A DNA stretch of 64,000 bases. Source: Acidobacteriota bacterium (GTDB lineage: Bacteria > Acidobacteriota > Terriglobia > Acidiferrales > UBA7541). Below, one piece after another: positions 20,052 through 27,698 of the stretch. The position numbers and the translations under genes are program-made. Location of the stretch: NCBI GenBank assembly GCA_013289665.1, contig JABCZN010000013.1:62001-126000 (forward strand), written 5' to 3'. A model generated the notes under the pieces. That model did no database searches and had not been told where the DNA came from. It saw only the letters and a list, made by a program, of their open reading frames with translations. Positions within the stretch are counted from its first letter, which is position 1. Each line of letters starts with the position of its first letter.

Positions 20052-21467
20052 TCACTGCTCTGTTGAGGGAGGAACCACCTTCGGCGGCATGGGTGGCAAA
20101 GGTGGCATAGGTGGCGATGGCATTGCCACTGACGTTCGCCGCAGCGCTATATTTCCATAGCTGGTCTTCAACGTGATTTTCGGACCTTTACCGGAGCCGT
20201 ATTTTCCCGCGAGATGTGAATCTCCGGATTCGGTCTTTGACTCGCCTAGGCCTGGAAATTCCGAGTTTATTTCGCAGTTCCGGCAGTCGGCCACAATTTC
20301 AAAACTTGCGCTGCCTGGCACAGTAAGCGCGATTTCGCCGGAAGAGTTCGTGATCTGCACGTCCTCCTTTGGAGCAGAAGAAAATCTCACGCCGGCGGAG
20401 GCATTGCGGTTATCGATGATCACTTTGCCGCCCGGATTTTCCAAGTTGATCTCGGAATCCCGCGTCCTCAGACTCAGATTACCCGGCGCATCCACAATGT
20501 CCATATTTCCCGAGCCGGTTTCCATGTGCCCTGCCAGCGCCGAAAGTGTCAAATCGGTTTTCGAGGAAACCATGCGCACGCCTTTTACCGCTTTGTCCAC
20601 GCGCACCGGCCCGTAAAACTCGCCTTCCACCGTCAGGCTTCCCGTAGTGTCGTTCACCTCGATCTCTCCGCCCTTGCCCGATACCTTCACGTCGCCTTTG
20701 GTGCCGGAAACTTTCGCGTCGCCCTTGCGCATCTCCACGTTCACATCGCCCGCGGTTGCGCGCACATCCACGTCGCCTTTCATATCCGTGATTCCCACAT
20801 CGGCGGAAATCCCGGTCACGGTGACGTCGCCCTGATCCGTCTTGATGGACAGCACCGACTTTTTCGGAATGGCCACTTCCAGATCCACGGCAATCCGCGA
20901 GTTCGAGAGATCAAAGCCGTTCGGATGCACTTCGTACCCATCCCCATTCTGCTCGATCGCCACATTGATCGGGCCGGCGATTCGCGCCGCTTCCGTCTCG
21001 CTCCAGCTTTTCACCGTTTTCTTCGCGGTCACCCGAATTTCCCCGTTGTCGGAGCCGCGCACGCTAATGTCGCCATGCCCGTTGCGCACCAGCACGCGCG
21101 CACTCGCCGGAATTTTCTTTGCTGGTACGTCGATGTCATAACTGAATGATTCACCGGGATCGATGGGCGAGCGAGAGCAACTCTCGATGCGGCCCGTCAA
21201 AGCCACGATGGCCACCAGCGCTACCACACCCAGCACTAAAGCAACTTCGTTGCCGGTAACCCGCCCGCCGTCGCTTCCCCCAAACCGCCCTCCCGCAGTG
21301 CGCTCATACAGCTTTACCGCGCCCCAGAAAATAATGATCAGCGGCCACCAGCGCACAAAAAAGTCGTGCAGGTCCAGCCGTCCGTAATTTTGCAGCAGCA
21401 CCAGTATGCCGGCGGAAATCAGAACTATCCCGGAGAAGAGTCCGCTGCTGCGCGCTCGAGTGGCCAT
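20052..21467 (-). CDS. DUF4097-type beta-strand repeat protein with LiaF-like membrane N-terminus
   Basis: 471 aa. Two N-terminal transmembrane helices (IVLISAGILVLLQNYG, WWPLIIIFWGAVKLYE) form a LiaI/LiaF-type module. A third helix at about 80-95 precedes a long right-handed beta-repeat domain of alternating short strands (GDISVRGSDNGEIRVTAKK, GDVTVTGI, GDVDVRATAGDVNVEMRKGD), the DUF4097 pattern, and a Pro/Met-rich tail. It is the last gene of the sigma factor operon, 6 bp after the preceding gene. In related LiaF/PspC-like systems such proteins sense or transmit envelope stress; that role is inference here. Confidence 0.85.
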   Translation of the reverse strand: MATRARSSGLFSGIVLISAGILVLLQNYGRLDLHDFFVRWWPLIIIFWGAVKLYERTAGGRFGGSDGGRVTGNEVALVLGVVALVAIVALTGRIESCSRSPIDPGESFSYDIDVPAKKIPASARVLVRNGHGDISVRGSDNGEIRVTAKKTVKSWSETEAARIAGPINVAIEQNGDGYEVHPNGFDLSNSRIAVDLEVAIPKKSVLSIKTDQGDVTVTGISADVGITDMKGDVDVRATAGDVNVEMRKGDAKVSGTKGDVKVSGKGGEIEVNDTTGSLTVEGEFYGPVRVDKAVKGVRMVSSKTDLTLSALAGHMETGSGNMDIVDAPGNLSLRTRDSEINLENPGGKVIIDNRNASAGVRFSSAPKEDVQITNSSGEIALTVPGSASFEIVADCRNCEINSEFPGLGESKTESGDSHLAGKYGSGKGPKITLKTSYGNIALRRTSVAMPSPPMPPLPPMPPKVVPPSTEQ

Positions 21468-21473
21468 GGACAG

Positions 21474-21779
21474 TTATTGTCCCCGGGAGGAATAAGGAGT
21501 TTGCGGCGTGTCCGCGCCGGGCGCAGGCGGAGCAGGTGGCGGGGGAGGCGCGACAAAGGGCGGCGGCGGATTAACATGCCCGTCGCGCGAAGCCATCGAA
21601 CTGGCTAGGTGCAGCAACCCGATCACGATCAGTAGCACTGGCCAGGTGCTCGCAAAATAAAATCTCCCGCCGTGCACTTCGTTCAGCAGCCAGAGAACCC
21701 CCAGGGTAATCACCACGGCAGGTCCCACCAGGCCTCGAATCGTGCAACTCTGGCAATGACACTTCAGCTGGGCAGCCAT
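21474..21779 (-). CDS. Small membrane protein with LiaI/LiaF-like double helix
   Basis: 101 aa with Cys-x-Cys-x-x-Cys near the N-terminus (CHCQSC), two transmembrane helices (LVGPAVVITLGVLWLLN and WPVLLIVIGLLHLASSM) in the arrangement of LiaI/DUF5668 proteins, and a Pro-rich C-terminal tail. It lies 12 bp after the B-box protein gene and 6 bp before the DUF4097 gene in one operon, so it probably works in the same membrane complex. Confidence 0.75.
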   Translation of the reverse strand: MAAQLKCHCQSCTIRGLVGPAVVITLGVLWLLNEVHGGRFYFASTWPVLLIVIGLLHLASSMASRDGHVNPPPPFVAPPPPPAPPAPGADTPQTPYSSRGQ

Positions 21780-21791
21780 CCGCGCCTCCGT

Positions 21792-22454
21792 TCAGCTCTT
21801 TCCGCTTACGCGGTTTTTCAACATGAAAAACCCGATCCCGATCAGCACCAGCGGCACAAAAACCTGCCGTATGCGCAGGAATTCAAATATTCCCAGATTA
21901 TTCAGCAGGAACAGCGCCCCAATCCCGATCAGGATAATCGGTCCGAGCGGCCGCTGACCACTCCAGTTTTCAAAGGGATCCGCCAGCGGCTGCCCGGTCG
22001 CCCGCGCCTTCGCCGACCGCATCGCGTCAATCGCCATGTAAAACGGGAAAATCACCAGCGCAAAAATCAGCAACCCCTGCACGCTTTCGCCCAGGTCGCT
22101 CGCGATTCCAAAGATGATCGCTCCAAAGATCACCACGTGAATAATCGCTTTGTTGTACTCCCCGTTGTAAATCGCCCCCAGCCCCGGAATGAAGCCCAGC
22201 AAAAACGCCAGCACCGGAGCATTGCTCGACTTCTGCGTTGCTGTTAAAGGCGGCACAAACCCGCCAGGATTCGCGTCCCCAACAGGCGCAACTCCCGCCG
22301 CATTGGGCGCCGGCGGCAAGCCCACATGCTGCGCCAGGCAATCCTCGCAATAAAGAACGTCTCTCACCCTGTGGCTGCACGCTGCGCACATCGCTTTGCC
22401 GCAATTGCGGCAATAACCCGATGCCTCCGTATCCGCATGCACCGCACAGTTCAT
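21792..22454 (-). CDS. B-box zinc finger membrane protein
   Basis: 220 aa. The N-terminus is a zinc-binding B-box-like finger (CAVHADTEASGYCRNCGKAM, then CAACSHRVRDVLYCEDC). A Pro/Ala linker is followed by four to five transmembrane helices, including a TM2-like pair (FLLGFIPGLGAIYNGEYNKA) and two LiaF-like helices at the C-terminus. Its ATG overlaps the anti-sigma factor stop by 4 bp, so translation is coupled. Proteins of this build are frequent in Acidobacteriota; their role is unknown. Confidence 0.8.
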   Translation of the reverse strand: MNCAVHADTEASGYCRNCGKAMCAACSHRVRDVLYCEDCLAQHVGLPPAPNAAGVAPVGDANPGGFVPPLTATQKSSNAPVLAFLLGFIPGLGAIYNGEYNKAIIHVVIFGAIIFGIASDLGESVQGLLIFALVIFPFYMAIDAMRSAKARATGQPLADPFENWSGQRPLGPIILIGIGALFLLNNLGIFEFLRIRQVFVPLVLIGIGFFMLKNRVSGKS

Positions 22455-23137
22455 CGAACGCTCCTCTCGCTCAGCATGGGCAAGTCCGCCGCCAGCAATT
22501 CCAGTTGCCGGCTGATTTCATTTGCCCGGTTCTGCTGCCGCGGCTGCGACGGCCTTTGATCATTGGTCTGCCCCGGATTTTTCTCCGGTGAAGATTTCGG
22601 CAGCATCTCCTGCGGCGTCGTCTGCAGGCTATTCTCATCCTGCCGCAAGCGAGACTGAATCTCGTACACCACGCGCAAATCACTCACATACTTCACGCTG
22701 TGCGCATACACCATATGCGCCTGGCGGTTCGCATTTTGATAAATCGCCGCCGGCCGCAAATCCGCCAGCCTCGGCTTGCGCAATGTGAATCCCGATGCGC
22801 CGAGCAAAATAACCAGCGTAGCCATCACGCTTGCCGCCCCATAGGCAAACTTCGGCGTCGCCAGTCCGCGAATCACGTTCAGGAATCCCTGCCAGCCCGT
22901 CACCGTTTCCCGCGGCCCCAGCGTTTTGTCCAGAATCGCGTACACCAATCGCGGCGGCGTCTCCAATTCCTCCATCGCGTGCATTTCGCCCACCAGGCCG
23001 CGAACGCTCGCCACCAGCGGCGCGCAGTCCGCGCACGAGTTCGCATGCGCTTCAAACGCCGCCCGCTCCGACCCCTGCAACAGCCCTTCCAGATAATCGC
23101 TCAACCGCGCTTCAATCAAATCGCAAGTCCAGGTCAT
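22451..23137 (-). CDS. Zinc-finger anti-sigma factor
   Basis: 228 aa. The N-terminal anti-sigma zinc finger has the HxxxCxxC core (HANSCADC, residues about 30-37) with an upstream Cys (MTWTCDLIEARL). A single transmembrane helix (FAYGAASVMATLVILLGASGF) follows at about 100-120, and a periplasmic helical, Gln/Pro-rich domain makes up the rest. It would hold the sigma factor encoded just upstream at the membrane. The frame opens with a TTG at 23176, but the ATG at 23137 starts directly at the finger and is preferred. Confidence 0.85.
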   Translation of the reverse strand: MTWTCDLIEARLSDYLEGLLQGSERAAFEAHANSCADCAPLVASVRGLVGEMHAMEELETPPRLVYAILDKTLGPRETVTGWQGFLNVIRGLATPKFAYGAASVMATLVILLGASGFTLRKPRLADLRPAAIYQNANRQAHMVYAHSVKYVSDLRVVYEIQSRLRQDENSLQTTPQEMLPKSSPEKNPGQTNDQRPSQPRQQNRANEISRQLELLAADLPMLSERSVR

Positions 23138-23201
23138 GGCTTGCCCCCTGCGAACGAAGTAACCTTCGTCCGCCAAAACAAAAATCCGCTAATCCTCATC
23201 C

Positions 23202-23771
23202 TCATGCCGGCCGCACTCCCATCTGTTGCAAAATCCGCGCCAGCTCAATTCTTCCGCGGTTGATCCGAGACTTCACCGTGCCCTCCGGCACCGCCAACAC
23301 CGTCTGAATCTCCGCGTAGTCCAACTGCTGCAAATCCCGCAAAATCACGGCCTCGCGCAATTCCGGCGAAAGCCTCGTCAGCGCTCGCTCGACCTGCATG
23401 CTCAATTCGCCCAACAGCGCCTGCTCGTCCGGTCGGCGTCCCGCAGATTCCTTGTTCTCCACCACGGGCATTTTGTCATCGAGCGAATCCGTAACGCGAT
23501 CGCGTTTCGTCCGCCGGTAATGATCAATCAACAGGTTCCGCGTCACGCTCGTCGCCCAGGTCGCAAATCCCCCATGCGCCGAGCGGTAACTCCCCAGCGT
23601 CCGGTACACCCGAAGGAACACATCTTGCGACAGGTCCTCGGCTTCCGTGCGGTTACCCGTGAACCGGTAGCAGATGTTAAATATGCGGCGCGTGTGGCGG
23701 CGCACAAGTTCCTCCCAGGCCGAGCCATCGCCCTGGAGACATTGCTGGACCAGTTGGGCATCCTGCTCCAA
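23202..23771 (-). CDS. ECF RNA polymerase sigma factor (RpoE/SigW-like)
   Basis: 189 aa. Region 2 spans about 10-85 (RIFNICYRFTGNRTEAEDLS, QDVFLRVYRTL, FATWATSVTRNLLIDHYRR) and region 4 about 125-180 (LSPELREAVILRDLQQLDYA, EIQTVLAVPEGTVKSRINRG). There is no region 1.1 or 3. The start is TTG at 23771 with GAGGA just upstream. It is the first gene of a five-gene operon with its anti-sigma factor and three membrane proteins; ECF factors usually drive their own operon, but I could not identify the autoregulated promoter with confidence. Confidence 0.92.
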   Translation of the reverse strand: MEQDAQLVQQCLQGDGSAWEELVRRHTRRIFNICYRFTGNRTEAEDLSQDVFLRVYRTLGSYRSAHGGFATWATSVTRNLLIDHYRRTKRDRVTDSLDDKMPVVENKESAGRRPDEQALLGELSMQVERALTRLSPELREAVILRDLQQLDYAEIQTVLAVPEGTVKSRINRGRIELARILQQMGVRPA

Positions 23772-23982
23772 GCTTCCTCAGCCCCATCTTCCAGACACCT
23801 GCCTGGGCAGTACCCGCAGGTAGGTTTTTCGGCCTGCCAATGTATGGAACGCAAAATGCACCGGAAATGTTCCCGCCTTGGAGCCGTCCCAACCGACCGT
23901 TTGGCTGGCATCTTACCCGCTCCTGCCCTCACTTACAACGCCTTCTGTTACAACCTGTTGGAACCAAATTGCTTATCCCCGC

Positions 23983-24011
23983 TTGACGCCACCCCTGGTA
24001 CCCCGTACTCT
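23983..24011 (+). promoter_or_regulatory. Sigma-70-type promoter giving a near-leaderless transcript
   Basis: TTGACG at 23983-23988, a 17-bp spacer, and TACTCT at 24006-24011. The ATG of the next gene is at 24020, so transcription would start at or within a base or two of the start codon, and no ribosome site is present. Confidence 0.55.
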
Positions 24012-24019
24012 GCTTCCCG

Positions 24020-25123
24020 ATGGCCCTGAAGTCGAGGAAAGCGCTGTTCGCCACCCTGGGTATCCTTCTGGCCGGATACCTTCTCTATCATTTCCGCGCC
24101 AATCTCCATCTCAGCCAGTTCAGCGGCGCCAAGCTCTGGGAAGCCGTCCGCCAGGCGAACTTGCTCTATCTCCTGCTTTCTATCATTACAATTTATGGAT
24201 GCTATGCGCTGCGAGCCCTCCGCTGGCAAAAATTTCAGGCCCATCTCGGTCCCGCGAATTTCTGGAACATCTACCGCATGACCCTCGCCGGCTTTAGCGC
24301 CCTGTTTCTCCTCGGCCGCCCCGCCGAACCCGTGCGCCCGCTACTGATCGCGCGCAAAGACAAAATCCCGCTCTCGGACATATTCGGCATCTACGTGCTC
24401 GAACGCATCCTCGACGCCGCCAGTACCGCGGTTCTCGCTGCTGTCGGTCTCCTCATCTTTGAATCCTCCGGCCACTTGGACGCCGAAGGCACCGGTCGGG
24501 CATTTGAAAAAGGAGCTCGTACCGCGGGCACTTTGTTTGCCCTGTTTGCCATCGTCGCGATCTCGGGATTGATCTACTTGCGACTTCACGGCTCCGCACT
24601 ACTCGAGCGCCGCATGCAAGGCTGGCTCTCCCAGCACGGCTGGCGCGCAGGCGTGGCGCGCAATCTCCTCGGCTTCGTTCGTGGCGTGCAGACTGTCCGC
24701 AATTGGGGCGACGTCGCAGCCGCAGTAATTTACTCCGGGTTGCACTGGCTTTTAGTCGCCTGCGTATACCTGCTCGTGCTTCTGAGCTTCGGTGGAAGAC
24801 TGGCGACGCTCAGATTTCCCGACGCCGTACTTATCCTCGTCTTCAGCGCTGTCGGCTCCGTCGTGCAACTTCCCGGTGTAGGTGGCGGCGCCCAGGCGCT
24901 TTCAGTCGTTGCTTTAACTCAGCTCTATGGAGTAGAAAGAGAGCCGGCAGTGGCCGCCGCCATGATCCTGTGGCTGGTCACGTTCGCGTCGTGTTCCTTC
25001 GCCGGCGTCCCGCTCCTCGTTCGAGAGGGCTGGTCGCTGGGCGAACTAAAGCGCATGCGCGAACATGAAGACGAACAAATCGAAGCCGAACTGGCAGGCC
25101 AAGCCGCTACCAAGCATTTCTAG
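24020..25123 (+). CDS. Lysylphosphatidylglycerol synthase-type (UPF0104) membrane protein
   Basis: 367 aa integral membrane protein with about eight helices, beginning with ALFATLGILLAGYLLYHF. It shows the family wording ALRALRWQKF (first cytoplasmic loop), GFSALFLLGRPAEPVRPLLI, and VQLPGVGGGAQAL near the C-terminus. The family includes the flippase half of MprF, but there is no aminoacyltransferase domain here, so it more likely flips or modifies an undefined lipid. A promoter lies directly upstream (23983-24011). The C-terminal tail is acidic and cytoplasmic. Confidence 0.82.
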   Translation: MALKSRKALFATLGILLAGYLLYHFRANLHLSQFSGAKLWEAVRQANLLYLLLSIITIYGCYALRALRWQKFQAHLGPANFWNIYRMTLAGFSALFLLGRPAEPVRPLLIARKDKIPLSDIFGIYVLERILDAASTAVLAAVGLLIFESSGHLDAEGTGRAFEKGARTAGTLFALFAIVAISGLIYLRLHGSALLERRMQGWLSQHGWRAGVARNLLGFVRGVQTVRNWGDVAAAVIYSGLHWLLVACVYLLVLLSFGGRLATLRFPDAVLILVFSAVGSVVQLPGVGGGAQALSVVALTQLYGVEREPAVAAAMILWLVTFASCSFAGVPLLVREGWSLGELKRMREHEDEQIEAELAGQAATKHF

Positions 25124-25240
25124 GGGCGGGGCTGGCCCCACCCTCTTGGGTTTCGCTGGCTTTTCTAGGAGCGGCTTTGCGCCGCCCTCTTGCTCCTTAT
25201 TTTGCAGGGGCGGTCTTTTTCGACCGTCTTTTAGAAATAA
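25122..25240 (+). repeat. Three tandem imperfect hairpin repeats
   Basis: Three related units follow one another: AGGGGCGGGGCTGGCCCCACCCT, AGGAGCGGCTTTGCGCCGCCCT and AGGGGCGGTCTTTTTCGACCGTCT. Each is a hairpin with a GGGCGG stem. They fill the spacer between the LPG-synthase-like gene and nrdR and look like short dispersed acidobacterial repeats. They may also attenuate read-through into nrdR. Confidence 0.6.
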
Positions 25241-25263
25241 CCGCACTACGGAGACACCCCCAA

Positions 25264-25734
25264 TTGAAGTGCCCTTTCTGCGCGCATCTCGACGACAAGG
25301 TAATTGACTCCCGCGAGGGCCGCTCGGGCGATACCATTCGCCGCCGCCGCGAATGCCTTAAATGCTCGCGCCGCTTCACCACCTACGAACGCATTGACGA
25401 AATCCCCTACATGGTCATCAAGAAAGACGGCCGCCGCGAACGTTTCGAGCGCCAGAAAATACTGCAAGGCCTGCTGAAAGCCTGCGAAAAGCGTCCCGTT
25501 CCCACGCCCAAGCTCGAATCCATCGTGGACGAAATCGAAGGCGTGGTCCACGAAGCCACCGAAAGGGAATTGACCACCACCGAAATCGGCGAAATGATCA
25601 TGCACCGCCTCAAAAAACTCGACAAAGTTGCCTACGTCCGCTTCGCCAGCGTCTACATGGACTTCAAAGACGTACAGGAATTCATGTCCGAACTGAAAAA
25701 CCTCCTCAAAGACCGCGCCTTGCCAAAAAAATAA
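25264..25734 (+). CDS. nrdR: Transcriptional repressor NrdR
   Basis: 156 aa. It represses ribonucleotide reductase genes according to dATP/ATP level. The N-terminal zinc ribbon MKCPFC...CLKCSRRFTTYER (residues 1-49) is followed by an ATP-cone domain (PYMVIKKDGRRERFERQKI and onward, about 48-135). The start is TTG at 25264 with GGAG 10 nt upstream; it gives the MKCPFC N-terminus that NrdR proteins have. A frame continues further upstream through hairpin repeats but cannot be part of the protein. A strong terminator follows at 25914. Confidence 0.95.
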   Translation: MKCPFCAHLDDKVIDSREGRSGDTIRRRRECLKCSRRFTTYERIDEIPYMVIKKDGRRERFERQKILQGLLKACEKRPVPTPKLESIVDEIEGVVHEATERELTTTEIGEMIMHRLKKLDKVAYVRFASVYMDFKDVQEFMSELKNLLKDRALPKK

Positions 25735-26135
25735 ACCGCGCCAGCCGTGATCCAGAAAAATTCCTCGCGATCAATCCGCACGCGCGGAATTTTGCCCGGA
25801 ATCCCGCGGACTTCGCAAAGAACTGGTAAGGACACCTCGCTCGGGCAAGGTCCATTCCGCTAACCCCTTCTCTTTCTAAGCGCCGCGATTCCCTGGCTTA
25901 TGATTTCCTAATAGACCGCTCAGGATTTCCTGAGCGGTCTTTCTCTACCATTTCCAATGACGGTTGAGAGGCATGGGGTTTCGCTTTCGCGTTCAGACGT
26001 GCCTTCTCGGTTCTCCATCGTCAAGCTGCTCCTATGTTCACCTCCAAAGCGACTCCCCCGCCAATCCGATCGATCCGATGTGCTCCGCATCGAAAAACAC
26101 GAAGATCTTCATTCCGGGGCAGGGGGAAAGTTGCC
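25735..26135. other. Spacer between nrdR and the zinc-ribbon gene
   Basis: About 400 bases without a supported gene. Apart from the terminator at 25914-25945 I see no ordered structure; short frames here have no ribosome site. Confidence 0.5.
25914..25945 (+). terminator. Rho-independent terminator downstream of nrdR
   Basis: Perfect 11-bp stem GACCGCTCAGG / CCTGAGCGGTC with a 4-base loop (25914-25939), followed by TTTCT. It lies 180 bases after the nrdR stop. Confidence 0.85.
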
Positions 26136-26405
26136 ATGGTTACGGGTCCGAAGGGTTCAGAGCAGGATTTAAGTGGGCAGTGCAGTGTCTGCGGTCATCG
26201 CGGGGAGCTGTTCGACCTCCCCGGACGATACGAACAATACTGTTTGGGATGCAGCGCCGATGTTGCAACGGCCATCTTACTAACCACTGAAATCGATGCC
26301 GCGACATTGGCTGGCAGAAGCACCAGCGAATTGGTCACTGAATTTGATTTTATCCACATCCGTATGCTGTGCCGAGCGCAATCCACCGAACTTGGAAATA
26401 TCTAA
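26136..26405 (+). CDS. Small zinc-ribbon hypothetical protein
   Basis: 89 aa. One zinc ribbon is visible: CSVCGHRGELFDLP...YCLGC (two CxxC pairs about 20 residues apart, residues about 15-38). The C-terminal half is helical and unrecognised. AGGGGGA at 26121-26127 supports the ATG at 26136 over longer upstream frames. Function unknown; no operon partner. Confidence 0.55.
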   Translation: MVTGPKGSEQDLSGQCSVCGHRGELFDLPGRYEQYCLGCSADVATAILLTTEIDAATLAGRSTSELVTEFDFIHIRMLCRAQSTELGNI

Positions 26406-26680
26406 ACTCCAAAAATTCGTGTCACTACGCCGCGCTGGCTTTCAAGCCGGCACCGGCAGCGCAGGGACGGGTTTACGTCACCCCCCTGTTTTCCCCGTTT
26501 GCGGGGCTCGCCGACCGTGGCGGGCCGCTCTTCGCTGCGTAATCTGAGCGCACCCGGCGTCCCTGCGTTATACTTTCTTTGCTTTAGCCTCCATCGGCGG
26601 ATGAGTGGCTCTTTCGCGATCTCTAAATCTCCGGTATGCTGTCGCCGGAATTTTTGATCCCACCGAACTCCAAACAATAG

Positions 26681-27448
26681 ATGATTTCCCTTCGCCGTTC
26701 CGGCCGCACCCTCTTTGCATTCGGCATAGCCGCCTTCGGCGCGCAATACCTTCTCGAAGGACGCTACCTCGGCGGCCTCCCACCCGTTCCCCCCTGGGCG
26801 CCGGGCGGGTCGATCGGCGCCTACCTTATTGGCATTTTTCTGATTGTCGCAGCAGTCTCCATCGCTGCCCAGTGGAACACCCCGCTCTTCGCCGCGCTCC
26901 TCGGAACGCTCTTCCTGCTCTGCGTCGTCGTTCTTCACCTGCAGCATTTCTCCGACGTAGTCCATAAAGGCAACGACCGCACCCGCGCCCTAGAACCGCT
27001 AGCCATCGCCGCTGCTGCCTTCGTCCTGGCCGGTACATCTCCATTAAACTCTGCCCGATCCTCCGCCTGGCGCACCGCACTGGGAATCGCCGGTAAGCTC
27101 GGGCGTTTCGTCTTCGCTTTCGCGCTGATCATTTTCGGCTGGCAGCATTTCGAGTACGCCGCCTACCTCGCCACGCTTGTCCCCGCTTGGCTTCCCGCTC
27201 ACCTGGTGTGGATTTACTTCACGGGCGCAGGCTTCATCGCCGCCGGCACCAGCATCGCTGCGAAAATCCTGGGTCGCCTCGCTGCCACCCTTCTCGGCCT
27301 CATGTTCTTCCTTTGGGTGGTCATTCTCCACGCCCCGCGCGTCTTCGCCGGCCTCCACAACGCCGACGAATGGTCCAGCCTGTTCGTCGCCCTCGCCATG
27401 GCCGGCGCCTCCTTGCTCGTCGCCTCCACCCTTCCGAATCGTCCTTGA
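26681..27448 (+). CDS. Eight-helix membrane protein, internally duplicated, DoxX-like
   Basis: 255 aa. Two similar halves, each of about four helices: RTLFAFGIAAFGAQYLLEG in the first and GRFVFAFALIIFGWQHFEYA in the second, each followed by WAPGG or LPAHL and an LIGIF/YFTGAGFIAAG helix. This pattern resembles DoxX-type membrane proteins. No catalytic residues or cofactor motif is evident. Function unknown. Confidence 0.7.
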   Translation: MISLRRSGRTLFAFGIAAFGAQYLLEGRYLGGLPPVPPWAPGGSIGAYLIGIFLIVAAVSIAAQWNTPLFAALLGTLFLLCVVVLHLQHFSDVVHKGNDRTRALEPLAIAAAAFVLAGTSPLNSARSSAWRTALGIAGKLGRFVFAFALIIFGWQHFEYAAYLATLVPAWLPAHLVWIYFTGAGFIAAGTSIAAKILGRLAATLLGLMFFLWVVILHAPRVFAGLHNADEWSSLFVALAMAGASLLVASTLPNRP

Positions 27449-27698
27449 AATGGGGGAAATGTGGGCGTGCTGACATTTAAGGTATTACTCGAAGGTAATT
27501 CAGTCGCGAATAATTACTCGACGGACTCCCCGACGGGTTGAAGGTCAAGCGGTTGGCAGCGAATGCGGGCCTTCCCAAAATGAAAGAGTTGTTTGAAATT
27601 GCGATCCGTGTATCCCTTCGCTGTGCGGGTACTGCCGGGGTTCTCCCCCCCGTGCTAAAGTGGCCCGTGTCATTCAAACCTGTTCAGGGGAGTCTGCG

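Noticed and set aside
26350..26358. TTATCCACA, a perfect DnaA-box match
   Set aside because: Single copy inside a coding frame; no cluster and no dnaA or AT-rich region nearby.
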